The notes beneath the pieces were generated by a model. That model saw only the letters and a program-made list of their open reading frames with translations. It ran no database searches and was not told where the DNA came from. A program made the position numbers and the translations under genes. Below, in pieces: positions 46,270 through 53,719 of a DNA stretch of 64,000 nt. How positions within the stretch are numbered: the stretch's first letter is position 1; the number at the start of each line of letters is the position of its first letter. The stretch is from Pseudoxanthomonas sacheonensis (GTDB lineage: Bacteria > Pseudomonadota > Gammaproteobacteria > Xanthomonadales > Xanthomonadaceae), in assembly GCF_010093305.1 (NCBI RefSeq), contig NZ_PDWS01000001.1, forward strand, positions 186,001-250,000, given 5' to 3'.

Positions 46270-46298
46270 CCGGCCGCCTTGTGCGGCCGGTTTGCTTT
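46270..46298 (+). terminator. Terminator after gcvH
   Basis: Stem CCGGCCGC / GCGGCCGG (46270-46290) with a CTTGT loop and the tail TTTGCTTTT. Confidence 0.85.
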
Positions 46299-46299
46299 T

Positions 46300-46824
46300 C
46301 GGGATTCGCGTTTTCCGGGAGCGGAATCTGTTCGGCTTGGCGCCGACAAACGGCGGCCAACCCGGCCGGCCGGGTTGTTTTCCGCTGCGCTGCGGAACCG
46401 GAAACGGCAGCTCGTCTGCGCTGGCGGAATCGGAATCGGACCATCGCGATGCGGATGCGCGAGCGTCGCCGCTCGTCTTCGCGGCCGCGGCCGCGACGTT
46501 CGCCGACCGAAAAAGTTTGCGCAAATCCGCGCATTTGGACTTGTGCGAGTCCCAAACGAGCGGTTCTCCGCAGTGCCGCGAACGCTTCCGTTTATTCCTC
46601 GGCAGGCGTCGCATCGACGCGACGACGCGGCGCGGATCGCTAGCGCGCATCCGGCGACGCGAACGCGCCGCTTTAAAAAAACCGCATTAAACGCGGCGTT
46701 TTTGAATGCGGCGCGCTCGCGATGCGGAAGTCGGCGCGCTCGCGTCGGCGCGACGCGCGCAAGCTCTCCGTCCGGGCGGCGGGATCGCGGTCGGGGCGGG
46801 GACGAAAATATTTTTGCAAAACTG
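46300..46824. other. Long gene-free GC-rich stretch
   Basis: About 525 bp without a supportable gene on either strand; candidate frames lack start context and typical codon bias. It contains a second terminator-like stem AACCCGG / CCGGGTT with GTTTT (46359-46380) and a poly-A/T-flanked inverted repeat (CGCATTAAACG and CGTTTTTGAATGCG, about 46681-46711). It ends at the promoter at 46825. Confidence 0.55.
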
Positions 46825-46853
46825 TTGACACATCGAAAAAGCGTGATTAGGTT
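46825..46853 (+). promoter_or_regulatory. Sigma-70 promoter upstream of the H1-like gene
   Basis: Consensus TTGACA (46825-46830), 17 bp spacer, TAGGTT (46848-46853), preceded by an A/T-rich segment (AAAATATTTTTGCAAAA) that looks like an UP element. It would start transcription near 46860. Confidence 0.65.
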
Positions 46854-46859
46854 TCGCCC

Positions 46860-47031
46860 CAGCAGACGTTTCCTGCGGAAGCAAGTGAGCCGACCATCGC
46901 GACAATAAGCAAAACAAAACGGCCCCCCACCCGCGCCCTCGGCATGACGGACGCAGGCTTCGCTTCCCCGACGAAAACGCAGACCCCTTCCCGATACCGC
47001 ACCCGCGCCGTATGCGACGCGGGTGTTTTTT
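46860..47031 (+). ncRNA. Candidate ~172 nt RNA or attenuated leader
   Basis: Defined by the promoter at 46825 and the terminator at 47001-47031. It holds no convincing frame. By eye it does not match 6S, 4.5S, tmRNA or RNase P RNA cores. It may be an independent small RNA or a leader whose terminator controls the H1-like gene 180 bp further on. Confidence 0.4.
47001..47031 (+). terminator. Rho-independent terminator
   Basis: ACCCGCG (47001-47007) pairs with CGCGGGT (47018-47024) around a 10-base loop, followed by GTTTTTT. Confidence 0.85.
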
Positions 47032-47211
47032 CATCCGCGCCGACCGGCGCGAACAGGCGCGGCCGTTCCCCGGCCGGGCTTGCCACCATCCGTTCCGACG
47101 CGCCTGGCGCGACGGCGGCTGCCTGCGGGTCCGACTCCCGCGGCGTTCCATTGCAACTGGGCTTTGTAAACGGATTCACCAATCCATAGTTCACTGACGA
47201 GGAGCCATAAC

Positions 47212-47631
47212 ATGGCAACGAAGAAAGCTGCTAAGAAAAAACCCGCCAAGAAAGCCGCCAAGAAATCGGCAGCCAAGAAGGCCGTGAAGAAGACCGTAAA
47301 GAAGGCCGCCAAGAAAGTAGCCAAGAAGAAGCCGGCTAAGAAGGCTGCCAAGAAAGTAGCGAAGAAGGCCGCCAAGAAAGTAGCCAAGAAGCGTCCGGCT
47401 AAGAAGGCTGCCAAGAAGACCGCCAAGAAAGCTGCCAAGAAGCCAGCCAAGAAGGCCGCTAAAAAGGCCGCCAAGAAAGTAGCCAAGAAGCCGGCCAAGA
47501 AGGCCGCCAAGAAAGCTACCAAGAAGGCTGCCAAGAAGAAGCCTGCCAAGAAAGCCGCCAAGAAGCCTGCCAAAAAGGCAAAGAAAAAGGCTCCGGTAGC
47601 GCTGCCGCCAACCCCGGCTCCGCTGATCTAA
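47212..47631 (+). CDS. Lysine/alanine-rich histone H1-like DNA-binding protein
   Basis: 139 residues consisting almost entirely of KKAAKK/KKPAKK-type repeats, ending APVALPPTPAPLI. This composition is that of bacterial H1-like proteins, which bind DNA non-specifically through lysine side chains and pack in alpha-helical repeats. GAGGAG lies 8 bp before the ATG; a terminator follows at 47664. The repetitive DNA makes length variation between strains likely, since slippage between the AAGAAAGCC-type units can add or remove repeats. Expression may be controlled by the upstream terminator-bearing leader. Confidence 0.93.
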   Translation: MATKKAAKKKPAKKAAKKSAAKKAVKKTVKKAAKKVAKKKPAKKAAKKVAKKAAKKVAKKRPAKKAAKKTAKKAAKKPAKKAAKKAAKKVAKKPAKKAAKKATKKAAKKKPAKKAAKKPAKKAKKKAPVALPPTPAPLI

Positions 47632-47663
47632 AAAAAGAAATCCCGATTACCTGTAAGCCATAG

Positions 47664-47702
47664 AACTCTCTCCCCGGTGCCCAGCGGGGAGGGAGTTTTT
47701 TT
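47664..47702 (+). terminator. Terminator of the H1-like gene
   Basis: AACTCTCTCCCC pairs with GGGGAGGGAGTT (one mismatch) around GGTGCCCAGC, followed by a seven-T run. Confidence 0.88.
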
Positions 47703-47747
47703 ATGCGCCAGGGTGTAGCCTGCGCCTCCAGACCGAGGAGAGCGGGC

Positions 47748-48284
47748 ATGAGAATCCTGAAATGGCTTTTGTGGACGATGGTGGTGCTGGCGGTGCTGAT
47801 CGGCGGAGGCGGGCTGCTCTTTCCGGCCACCTCCCACCTGGAGCGGTCGACACTCATCCAGCGTCCACCCGCGGAAGTATTCGCCACCCTCAATTCCTTC
47901 GGCCGGTTCAACGAGTGGTCGCCCTGGTTCGAAATGGACCCCTCCGCCAAATACGCCTACAGCGGTCCGGCATCGGGAGTCGGCGCCAAGATGGCCTGGG
48001 TAGGGAACAGCTCGGTCGGCAGCGGCAGCCAGGAAATCATCGAGAGCGTGCCGGACGGCAGGATCGTCAACGCGCTGGACTTCGGCGGCAGCAAAGCCAA
48101 GGCGACTTTCCAGCTGACCCCCGATGGCAACGGAACCCGGGTGACCTGGTCGCTGGATAGCGAACACGGCTACAACCCGATCAATCGCCTGTTCGGCGCA
48201 TTGCTGCTCGACCGCATGGTCGGCAAGGACTACGAAAAGGGTCTGGCCAAACTGAAGGGCGTGCTGGAAAGCGGCCCGCGTTGA
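47748..48284 (+). CDS. Membrane-anchored SRPBCC (START/polyketide-cyclase-like) protein
   Basis: 178 residues from the ATG 47748, which is preceded by GAGGAGAG; the in-frame ATG at 47703 lies inside the terminator tail and is rejected. An N-terminal membrane helix (LLWTMVVLAVLIGGGGLL) is followed by an SRPBCC domain (STLIQRPPAEVFATLNSFGRFNEWSPWF opening, read from residues 30-57; NGTRVTWSLDSE strand). The domain binds hydrophobic ligands. It probably faces the periplasm. Ligand and role unknown. Confidence 0.82.
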   Translation: MRILKWLLWTMVVLAVLIGGGGLLFPATSHLERSTLIQRPPAEVFATLNSFGRFNEWSPWFEMDPSAKYAYSGPASGVGAKMAWVGNSSVGSGSQEIIESVPDGRIVNALDFGGSKAKATFQLTPDGNGTRVTWSLDSEHGYNPINRLFGALLLDRMVGKDYEKGLAKLKGVLESGPR

Positions 48285-48338
48285 GAACAGTGCCTGTCCG
48301 CCTCCGGCGCATGCCGGATGGCGGATGTTGCATTTGGC

Positions 48339-49721
48339 TTACTTGGGCGAGGCCGAAGCCTTGGTCGAAGAACTGCCGCTGTCGTTGGCGGGGGTATCGG
48401 CCGATTCGGCCATCAGCAGGTCGTTGCCGATTGGCGTATCCAGCCATTGCTGCGCAGGCAAGCCCATCGCACGGTCCAGGATGGTGGGCAACAGTCCCGA
48501 GGGCACGCTGCTGTCGCTGTTCCACAGGATGGCGATACCCAGGTCGCGCTCCGGCACCAACGCCACCAGGCCCCGGTAGCCCTGCACGGCGCCGGCATGG
48601 AATACCACCTGGTGCCCCGCATAGTCGAACACGCGCCACCCCAGCGCATAGCTGGCCGAGTACACCCGTTCGCGACGCCAGCCGGCGCGCATTTCGCCCG
48701 GCGTACTGATCAGCGGCGCATGCAAGGTCGCCAGCAACGGCGCGGGCAACACGTCGGGACGATGTCCCGTCTGTGCGATCAGCCACTGCGCCATGTCGCT
48801 TGCGCTGGCATTGACGCCGGCCGCCGGCGGAAGCTTGTAGTAGGTCGGTTTGGGCATCAGCGACACCCAGCCGTTGCGGCTGCGCACATGCGGACGCGCC
48901 CAGCGCGGGCTGCTTTCGATCCCGGTCAGGCCGATGCTGGCATCGTTCATGCCGAGCGGTTTGAAGATGCGCCGATCCACCGCCTGGTCGTAGAAGCTGC
49001 CGGTGGCCGCGAACACCACATCGCCGATCAGGCTGAAGGCGACATTCTGATAGGCATAGCATTGCCCAGGCGCGCAATCGAGCGGCGCGGAGGCCAGCTT
49101 GCGGGAGACGCCGTAATAGTCGGCGTTGGATTCGATGTCGCGGTCGAAGGCGTTGTGGGCGTGCAGGCCGACGCGATGGCTGAGCAGGTCGGCCACGGTG
49201 ACGCGCTGCGTCGCCAGCGGATCGCTGAGTTGGAAGTCGGGTACGTAATCGGTGACTTTGCTGTCCCAGCGCAGGGAACCGTCGTTGACCAGCAGGCCGG
49301 TCATGGTGCCGGCGAAGGCCTTGGACAATGAGGCCAGGCGGAAAACGGTGTGGCTATCCACCAACTGAGGTTCGGTCACATCGGTCACGCCATAGCCGCG
49401 CGCACTGAGCACGCGTCCGTTCTGCACGATGGCCATGGCAAGGCCGGGGACACGCTCGCCAACGGTCAGCGAGTTGGCCATGTTTTCGAAGGCCGCCACG
49501 TCGAAACCCTGCGCCAGCGGCATCACGCGCTGGCTGGCCAGGCTGGTGCGGTACGCCTGCGGTTGTGCGGGCGACCGGTACTGCGGCGCGGGGGCGACGC
49601 TGGCGGTCTGGTTCCAGCGGATCGGAGTCTGCGCGGTGGAGGAAAGCGTCAACGGCAACAGCAGGCCCAGCAGTCCGATGCGGATGGACCTTGCAGGCCG
49701 CGAGTTGCTGTTGTCTTTCAT
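48339..49721 (-). CDS. Serine beta-lactamase-family hydrolase (class C/esterase-like)
   Basis: 460 residues from the ATG at 49721; the longer frame upstream is non-coding. Signal peptide near MKDNSNSRPARSIRIGLLG with LLLPLTLSSTAQ. Active-site elements of the penicillin-binding/AmpC-like fold: SxxK in RLASLSKAFAG (about residue 130), YxN in CYAYQNVAFSL, and the HxG motif in VFHAGAVQG replacing KTG. It is most like the EstB/PBP4*-type serine hydrolases, so an esterase or D-amino-peptide hydrolase role is as likely as beta-lactam breakdown. It is transcribed opposite lemA. Confidence 0.88.
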   Translation of the reverse strand: MKDNSNSRPARSIRIGLLGLLLPLTLSSTAQTPIRWNQTASVAPAPQYRSPAQPQAYRTSLASQRVMPLAQGFDVAAFENMANSLTVGERVPGLAMAIVQNGRVLSARGYGVTDVTEPQLVDSHTVFRLASLSKAFAGTMTGLLVNDGSLRWDSKVTDYVPDFQLSDPLATQRVTVADLLSHRVGLHAHNAFDRDIESNADYYGVSRKLASAPLDCAPGQCYAYQNVAFSLIGDVVFAATGSFYDQAVDRRIFKPLGMNDASIGLTGIESSPRWARPHVRSRNGWVSLMPKPTYYKLPPAAGVNASASDMAQWLIAQTGHRPDVLPAPLLATLHAPLISTPGEMRAGWRRERVYSASYALGWRVFDYAGHQVVFHAGAVQGYRGLVALVPERDLGIAILWNSDSSVPSGLLPTILDRAMGLPAQQWLDTPIGNDLLMAESADTPANDSGSSSTKASASPK

Positions 49722-49802
49722 CGTGTGTCGCGCCTGCGTAAGCTGTCTCTGTTCCGGATAATAGCGCCGGTTTTTGCGATTGCACAAACGGGGAGAGGTT
49801 CG

Positions 49803-50405
49803 ATGACCATCTTGTTCATATTGTTGGTGATTGTAGGCCTGGCGGTGGTGGTTGGCTTGTGGGGCGTTGGCATTTATAACGGGTTGGTCACTGCCCGCAA
49901 CGCATTCAAGAACGCGTTCGCGCAGATCGACGTTCAGCTTCAGCGCCGCTTCGACCTGATTCCCAACCTGGTGGAAACGGCCAAGGGCTACATGAGCCAT
50001 GAGCGCGAGACGCTGGAGGCGGTTGTCGCCGCGCGTTCGGCGGCGCAGTCCGGGCTTTCGGCAGCCAAGGCCAATCCCGGCGATCCTGCGGCGATGGCGC
50101 AGCTGGCCGCCGCGCAGGGGCAGCTGAATGCGGGGCTGGGGCGGCTGCTGGCGGTGGCCGAGGCCTATCCGGACCTGAAAGCCAATCAGAACATGATGCA
50201 GCTCACCGAGGAGCTGACCACCACCGAGAACAAGGTGGCGTTCGCGCGGCAGGCGTACAACGATTCTGTGATGGCGTTCAACAATAAGCGCGAGGTGTTT
50301 CCGTCCAGTCTGCTGGCGGGGATGTTCAATTTCGCGCCGGCGGCGTTGTTGGATATCCCGGCGGACAAGGCCGAGGTGCGCGAAGCGCCTAAGGTGCAGT
50401 TCTGA
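49803..50405 (+). CDS. LemA family protein
   Basis: 200 residues. One N-terminal membrane helix (ILFILLVIVGLAVVVGLW), then a long helical bundle (YNGLVTARNAFKNAFAQIDV, QLQRRFDLIPNLVETAKGYM), the LemA signature NxFxxIDVQLxRRxDLIPNLVExVK. The tail has FPSSLLAGMFNF. LemA genes usually lie next to an M48/HtpX-like protease or TPM domain gene; here the M48 gene follows after 409 bp that contain the L2 element. The role is envelope-associated. Confidence 0.93.
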   Translation: MTILFILLVIVGLAVVVGLWGVGIYNGLVTARNAFKNAFAQIDVQLQRRFDLIPNLVETAKGYMSHERETLEAVVAARSAAQSGLSAAKANPGDPAAMAQLAAAQGQLNAGLGRLLAVAEAYPDLKANQNMMQLTEELTTTENKVAFARQAYNDSVMAFNNKREVFPSSLLAGMFNFAPAALLDIPADKAEVREAPKVQF

Positions 50406-50432
50406 GTTCTTCGCGCTGACTTTAGTTTGCCA

Positions 50433-50478
50433 ACCCTTCCCCCGTTTACGGGGGAAGGTGCCGAAGGCGGATGGGGGC
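50433..50478. repeat. Family H repeat unit after lemA
   Basis: CCTTCCCCCGTTTACGGGGG followed by AAGGTGCCGAAGGCGGATGG. It is related to the pair at 25385-25530. Confidence 0.7.
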
Positions 50479-50503
50479 GCTCTTGGCGTGGTCCATCCGA
50501 TCA

Positions 50504-50731
50504 GAGCAAAAGCGTTTCGCGCTTTGCGCGAGTCACTTTTCTTTGAACGGCAAAGAAAAGTAACCAAAAGAAAGCCGCCCTAACGTCGCGCCCGGCGATG
50601 AAGCCGCCGGGTCCGCAAGCAGGCCGGGAATTTCCGTAAGGCGCATCCTGCGCCTCCGGAAACGGCGCACATCCTTGTGCGCCGCCCCTGCGGGGTTGAT
50701 CCCGTCCTGCTTGCCGCGTCTCACGGGGATT
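50504..50731 (+). repeat. Long multi-hairpin repeat element, copy L2
   Basis: About 228 bp, the least decorated copy with L3. It has the 11 bp perfect hairpin ACTTTTCTTTG/CAAAGAAAAGT, CCCGGCG/CGCCGGG, GGCGCA/TGCGCC, CGGCGCACA/TGTGCGCCG. It lies between lemA and the M48 protease gene and takes up most of that gap; the remainder is a family H unit and about 80 bp of plain sequence before the protease gene. Confidence 0.9.
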
Positions 50732-50814
50732 GGATCCAAAGCAGAAAAGCAAAGCGAACAGCGATAAAGCGAAATCCGGCACCAATCGCGAACCAACAGG
50801 GCATCACTCCCTCT

Positions 50815-52719
50815 ATGAACTTCTTCGAGCACCAAGCCAAGGCACGCAGCAGTTCCACCCGTATGGTGGTTCTGTTCGCGCTGGCGGTGGGCGGGATCGT
50901 GCTGGCGGTGGATCTGGCGGGGCTGGTGCTGTTGGGGGCGCAAGTGGGGAGCGCGGGAGGCATTGCGGCGCTGTTGTTCGTCGCCACGGTCGGTACGTTG
51001 CTGGTGATCGGTCTGGGTTCGATGTACCGCATGGCTTCGCTGCGCGGCGGCGGCGAGTCGGTCGCGCTGCAGATGGGCGCCACCGAAGTGCCTGAGAACA
51101 CCGCGGACTTCCAACTGCACCGCCTGCGCAACGTGGTGGAGGAAATCGCCATCGCTTCCGGCGTGCCGGTGCCCAAGCTGTACGTGATGGAGCACGAGGC
51201 GGCCATCAATGCGTTCGCCGCCGGCTATTCGCCTTCCGATGCCGCCATTGCGGTCACCCGCGGCGCGCTGGACCGGCTCAACCGCAATGAACTGCAGGGC
51301 GTGATCGCGCACGAGTTCAGCCACATCCTCAACGGCGACATGCGTCTCAACATCCGCCTGATGGGTACGCTGTTCGGGATCATGATGCTGAGCATCATCG
51401 GCCAACGCGTGCTGATTTATGGGCGTGGGGGCGGCAAGAATGGCGGTGCGATCCTGGGCGTGGCCCTGGTCGCGCTGATCGTCGGCAGCATCGGCGCGTT
51501 CTTCGGGCGCATGATCAAGGCAGGCGTCAGCCGCCAGCGCGAATTGCTGGCCGACGCCTCGGCGGTGCAATTCACGCGCCAGACCGAGGGGCTGGCGGGC
51601 GCGTTGAAGAAGATCGGCGGCCTGCACGAAGGTTCGCAACTCACCGACAAGGCCAAGGCAGAGGAAGTCAGCCACATGCTGTTCGGCGAGGGACTGTCGA
51701 TGTCCGGTTTGTTCGCCACCCATCCGCCGCTGGTGGAGCGCATCCGCCTGCTGGATCTGTCTTTCAACCAACAGCAGCTGCAACAACTCGCCGCGCGCTG
51801 GATGACCGCGCCGCCCGACGGCATGCAGGAGGACTTGGCCTTGGGTCTGGCTTCTGCACCGCCGCCGCTGCCGCCGCTGGCGCGGGAAATCAGGGTCACC
51901 CCGCCGATGATCGCCGCGCAGGTGGGCATGCCGGCCGAGGACGACTACCGCCGTGCCGACAGCATCGCGCAGTCACTGTCGCCGGAACTGCGCCAGCTGG
52001 CGGCGCAACGCGAAGGCGTCATGCCGCTGCTGCTGGGCCTGCTGGTCGACGACGACCCTGCCATCGCCGCCAACCAGCGCATCGAAATCACCGCGCGGCT
52101 GGGCGAAGCCGTCGCCGCACAAGCCTGGTCGCTGCGCGCCCAGCAGCTCGCGTCCTTGCACCCGATGCTGCGGCTGCCGCTGGCGTCGCTGGCCTTTCCG
52201 GTCCTGCGCCTGCGCCCGCGGCCGGAACTCGATGCCTTCCTCGCCGCCGTCCATGCCGTGGTGCATGCGGACGGCAAGGTCTCGTTGTTCGAGTACTGCC
52301 TGGGCAAGCTGCTGGAAGTACAGGTGCGCGAATCGTTGGATCCCGCGCGTTACGCGCGCTTCGGCCGCCGCAAGCCCGGCAACGTAAAGCAGGAATTCGC
52401 GACCTTGCTGGCGGTGGGGGCGCAGTCCGGGAACGACAACAATCCCATCGCCGCCCAGCACGCTTACCTGAGCGGGCTGCAGCGTGTGCTACCTCGCGAT
52501 CATCTTCCCTATGCGCCACCATCTGAAGGCGTGCTGGCGCTGGAAAGCGTATGGGAAGGGCTGGATGCGCTGGATCCGCTGGCCAAGCAGGTGATGGTGG
52601 AAGCCATCACCGCCGCGATCAGCCACGACGGTCGGGTCAGCGTGGCCGAGTCCGAACTGCTGCGCACGATCTGCGGCGTGCTGCATTGCCCGTTGCCGGC
52701 GATGCTCGAACGCGGATGA
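50815..52719 (+). CDS. M48 peptidase (HtpX-like) with TerB-like C-terminal region
   Basis: 634 residues, about twice the length of HtpX. Three to four hydrophobic segments (LFALAVGGIVLAVDLAGLVL, GIAALLFVATVGTLLVIGLG, GIMMLSIIGQRVLIY region) surround the zinc motif IAHEFSHILNGD (HExxH) and the downstream Glu in RQRELLADASAV. The C-terminal half (about 340-634) is soluble and has two TerB-like units: VHADGKVSLFEYCLG and SHDGRVSVAESELLRTI. Start at the ATG 50815 (MNFFEHQAKARSSS), without a clear Shine-Dalgarno. LemA is the expected partner; L2 has come between. Confidence 0.87.
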   Translation: MNFFEHQAKARSSSTRMVVLFALAVGGIVLAVDLAGLVLLGAQVGSAGGIAALLFVATVGTLLVIGLGSMYRMASLRGGGESVALQMGATEVPENTADFQLHRLRNVVEEIAIASGVPVPKLYVMEHEAAINAFAAGYSPSDAAIAVTRGALDRLNRNELQGVIAHEFSHILNGDMRLNIRLMGTLFGIMMLSIIGQRVLIYGRGGGKNGGAILGVALVALIVGSIGAFFGRMIKAGVSRQRELLADASAVQFTRQTEGLAGALKKIGGLHEGSQLTDKAKAEEVSHMLFGEGLSMSGLFATHPPLVERIRLLDLSFNQQQLQQLAARWMTAPPDGMQEDLALGLASAPPPLPPLAREIRVTPPMIAAQVGMPAEDDYRRADSIAQSLSPELRQLAAQREGVMPLLLGLLVDDDPAIAANQRIEITARLGEAVAAQAWSLRAQQLASLHPMLRLPLASLAFPVLRLRPRPELDAFLAAVHAVVHADGKVSLFEYCLGKLLEVQVRESLDPARYARFGRRKPGNVKQEFATLLAVGAQSGNDNNPIAAQHAYLSGLQRVLPRDHLPYAPPSEGVLALESVWEGLDALDPLAKQVMVEAITAAISHDGRVSVAESELLRTICGVLHCPLPAMLERG

Positions 52720-52804
52720 CGCATGGCTCCGCGACCGACCAAAGTCGTGATGACTCCATGGCCGATACGAACGATGATGCGCATCGGCGCATCGCGGATA
52801 CTCA

Positions 52805-53704
52805 ATGAGCAATTCCCCATCGACCACCCGGAGCAGCAGCGGTTTGTCCGTGCTCGGAGTGGCGTTCGTCGTCGTCTGGTGCACCGGTTATATCGCCGGC
52901 AAGCTGATGCTGGACCATGCGGCGCCCTTCACCGCACTGATATGGCGTTTCGGATTGGCCGGGCTGATGTTCGCCGTGCTCGCGCTCATGGCGGGAGCTC
53001 GCGGCGGCGGCCGCGATGTGCTGCACAGCATGGTCGCCGGCATGCTGATGCTGTCCATGCAGTTCGGCGGCGTCTACCTGGCCATGGGCTGGGGCGCGAG
53101 CGCCGGGGTGACGGCCCTGGTGATCGGCGTCATGCCGCTGCTGGTGGCGTTCCTGGCCATGCTTGCGGGCAGCGAGCGGTTGGGTCCTGCGCAGTGGTGC
53201 GGCTTGCTGCTGGGCTTCGCTGGCGTGTTGCTGGTGGTGGCCGACCGCGTGGATGGCGTAACCCCCGCGCGGGCGTGGATCGCATTGGCGGTGGGCTTGG
53301 CGGGCATCAGCATGGGAACGCTGTACCAGAAGCGCTATTCGTCGAAGATCGATCTGCGCCTGGGCCTGGCCATCCAGAACGGCGTGGCCACGCTGGCGTT
53401 GCTGCCCTTGGCCCTGGCCGAGGGATTCCGCTACGAAGCCGGCATGGCGTTCTACCGGCCGTTGGCCTGGACCGTGCTGGTCAACTCGGTCGGCGGATTC
53501 GCTTTGCTGTTCCTGTTGATCCGCCGCGATGCGGCGACCGGTGTGGCCGCCCTGTTCTTCCTGATGCCGCCGGTCACCGCGGTGTTCGGGCATCTGTTGC
53601 TCGGAGAGCATCTGACGCTGCTGAAGATCGGCGGCTTCTTGTTGGCGACGGTGGGCGTGTGGTTGGCTACCCGGACTTCCACCCCGGTGCCTTCGACAGG
53701 GTGA
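52805..53704 (+). CDS. EamA-family (DMT) transporter
   Basis: 299 residues with ten hydrophobic segments forming two EamA repeats (GVAFVVVWCTGYIAGK... and AWIALAVGLAGISMGTLYQK...). The RhaT/YdcZ-like pattern GHLLLGEHLTLLKIGGFLL near the end is typical. Exports a metabolite or small molecule; the substrate cannot be deduced. Start ATG at 52805; the 85 bp before it are non-coding. The gene is convergent with the GMC oxidoreductase. Confidence 0.88.
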   Translation: MSNSPSTTRSSSGLSVLGVAFVVVWCTGYIAGKLMLDHAAPFTALIWRFGLAGLMFAVLALMAGARGGGRDVLHSMVAGMLMLSMQFGGVYLAMGWGASAGVTALVIGVMPLLVAFLAMLAGSERLGPAQWCGLLLGFAGVLLVVADRVDGVTPARAWIALAVGLAGISMGTLYQKRYSSKIDLRLGLAIQNGVATLALLPLALAEGFRYEAGMAFYRPLAWTVLVNSVGGFALLFLLIRRDAATGVAALFFLMPPVTAVFGHLLLGEHLTLLKIGGFLLATVGVWLATRTSTPVPSTG

Positions 53705-53719
53705 ACCGCCCGCGCGGAA

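Noticed and set aside
46267-46908. Several 110-210 codon frames between gcvH and the H1-like gene
   Set aside because: Overlapping frames on both strands, Arg-rich, without start context or family resemblance.
46860-47031. 6S RNA, 4.5S RNA or RNase P RNA
   Set aside because: Similar size to 6S RNA but none of the core sequences match by eye.
48339-50567. The 742-codon extension of the serine hydrolase frame
   Set aside because: The part beyond 49721 is antisense to lemA and L2; the signal peptide starts at 49721.
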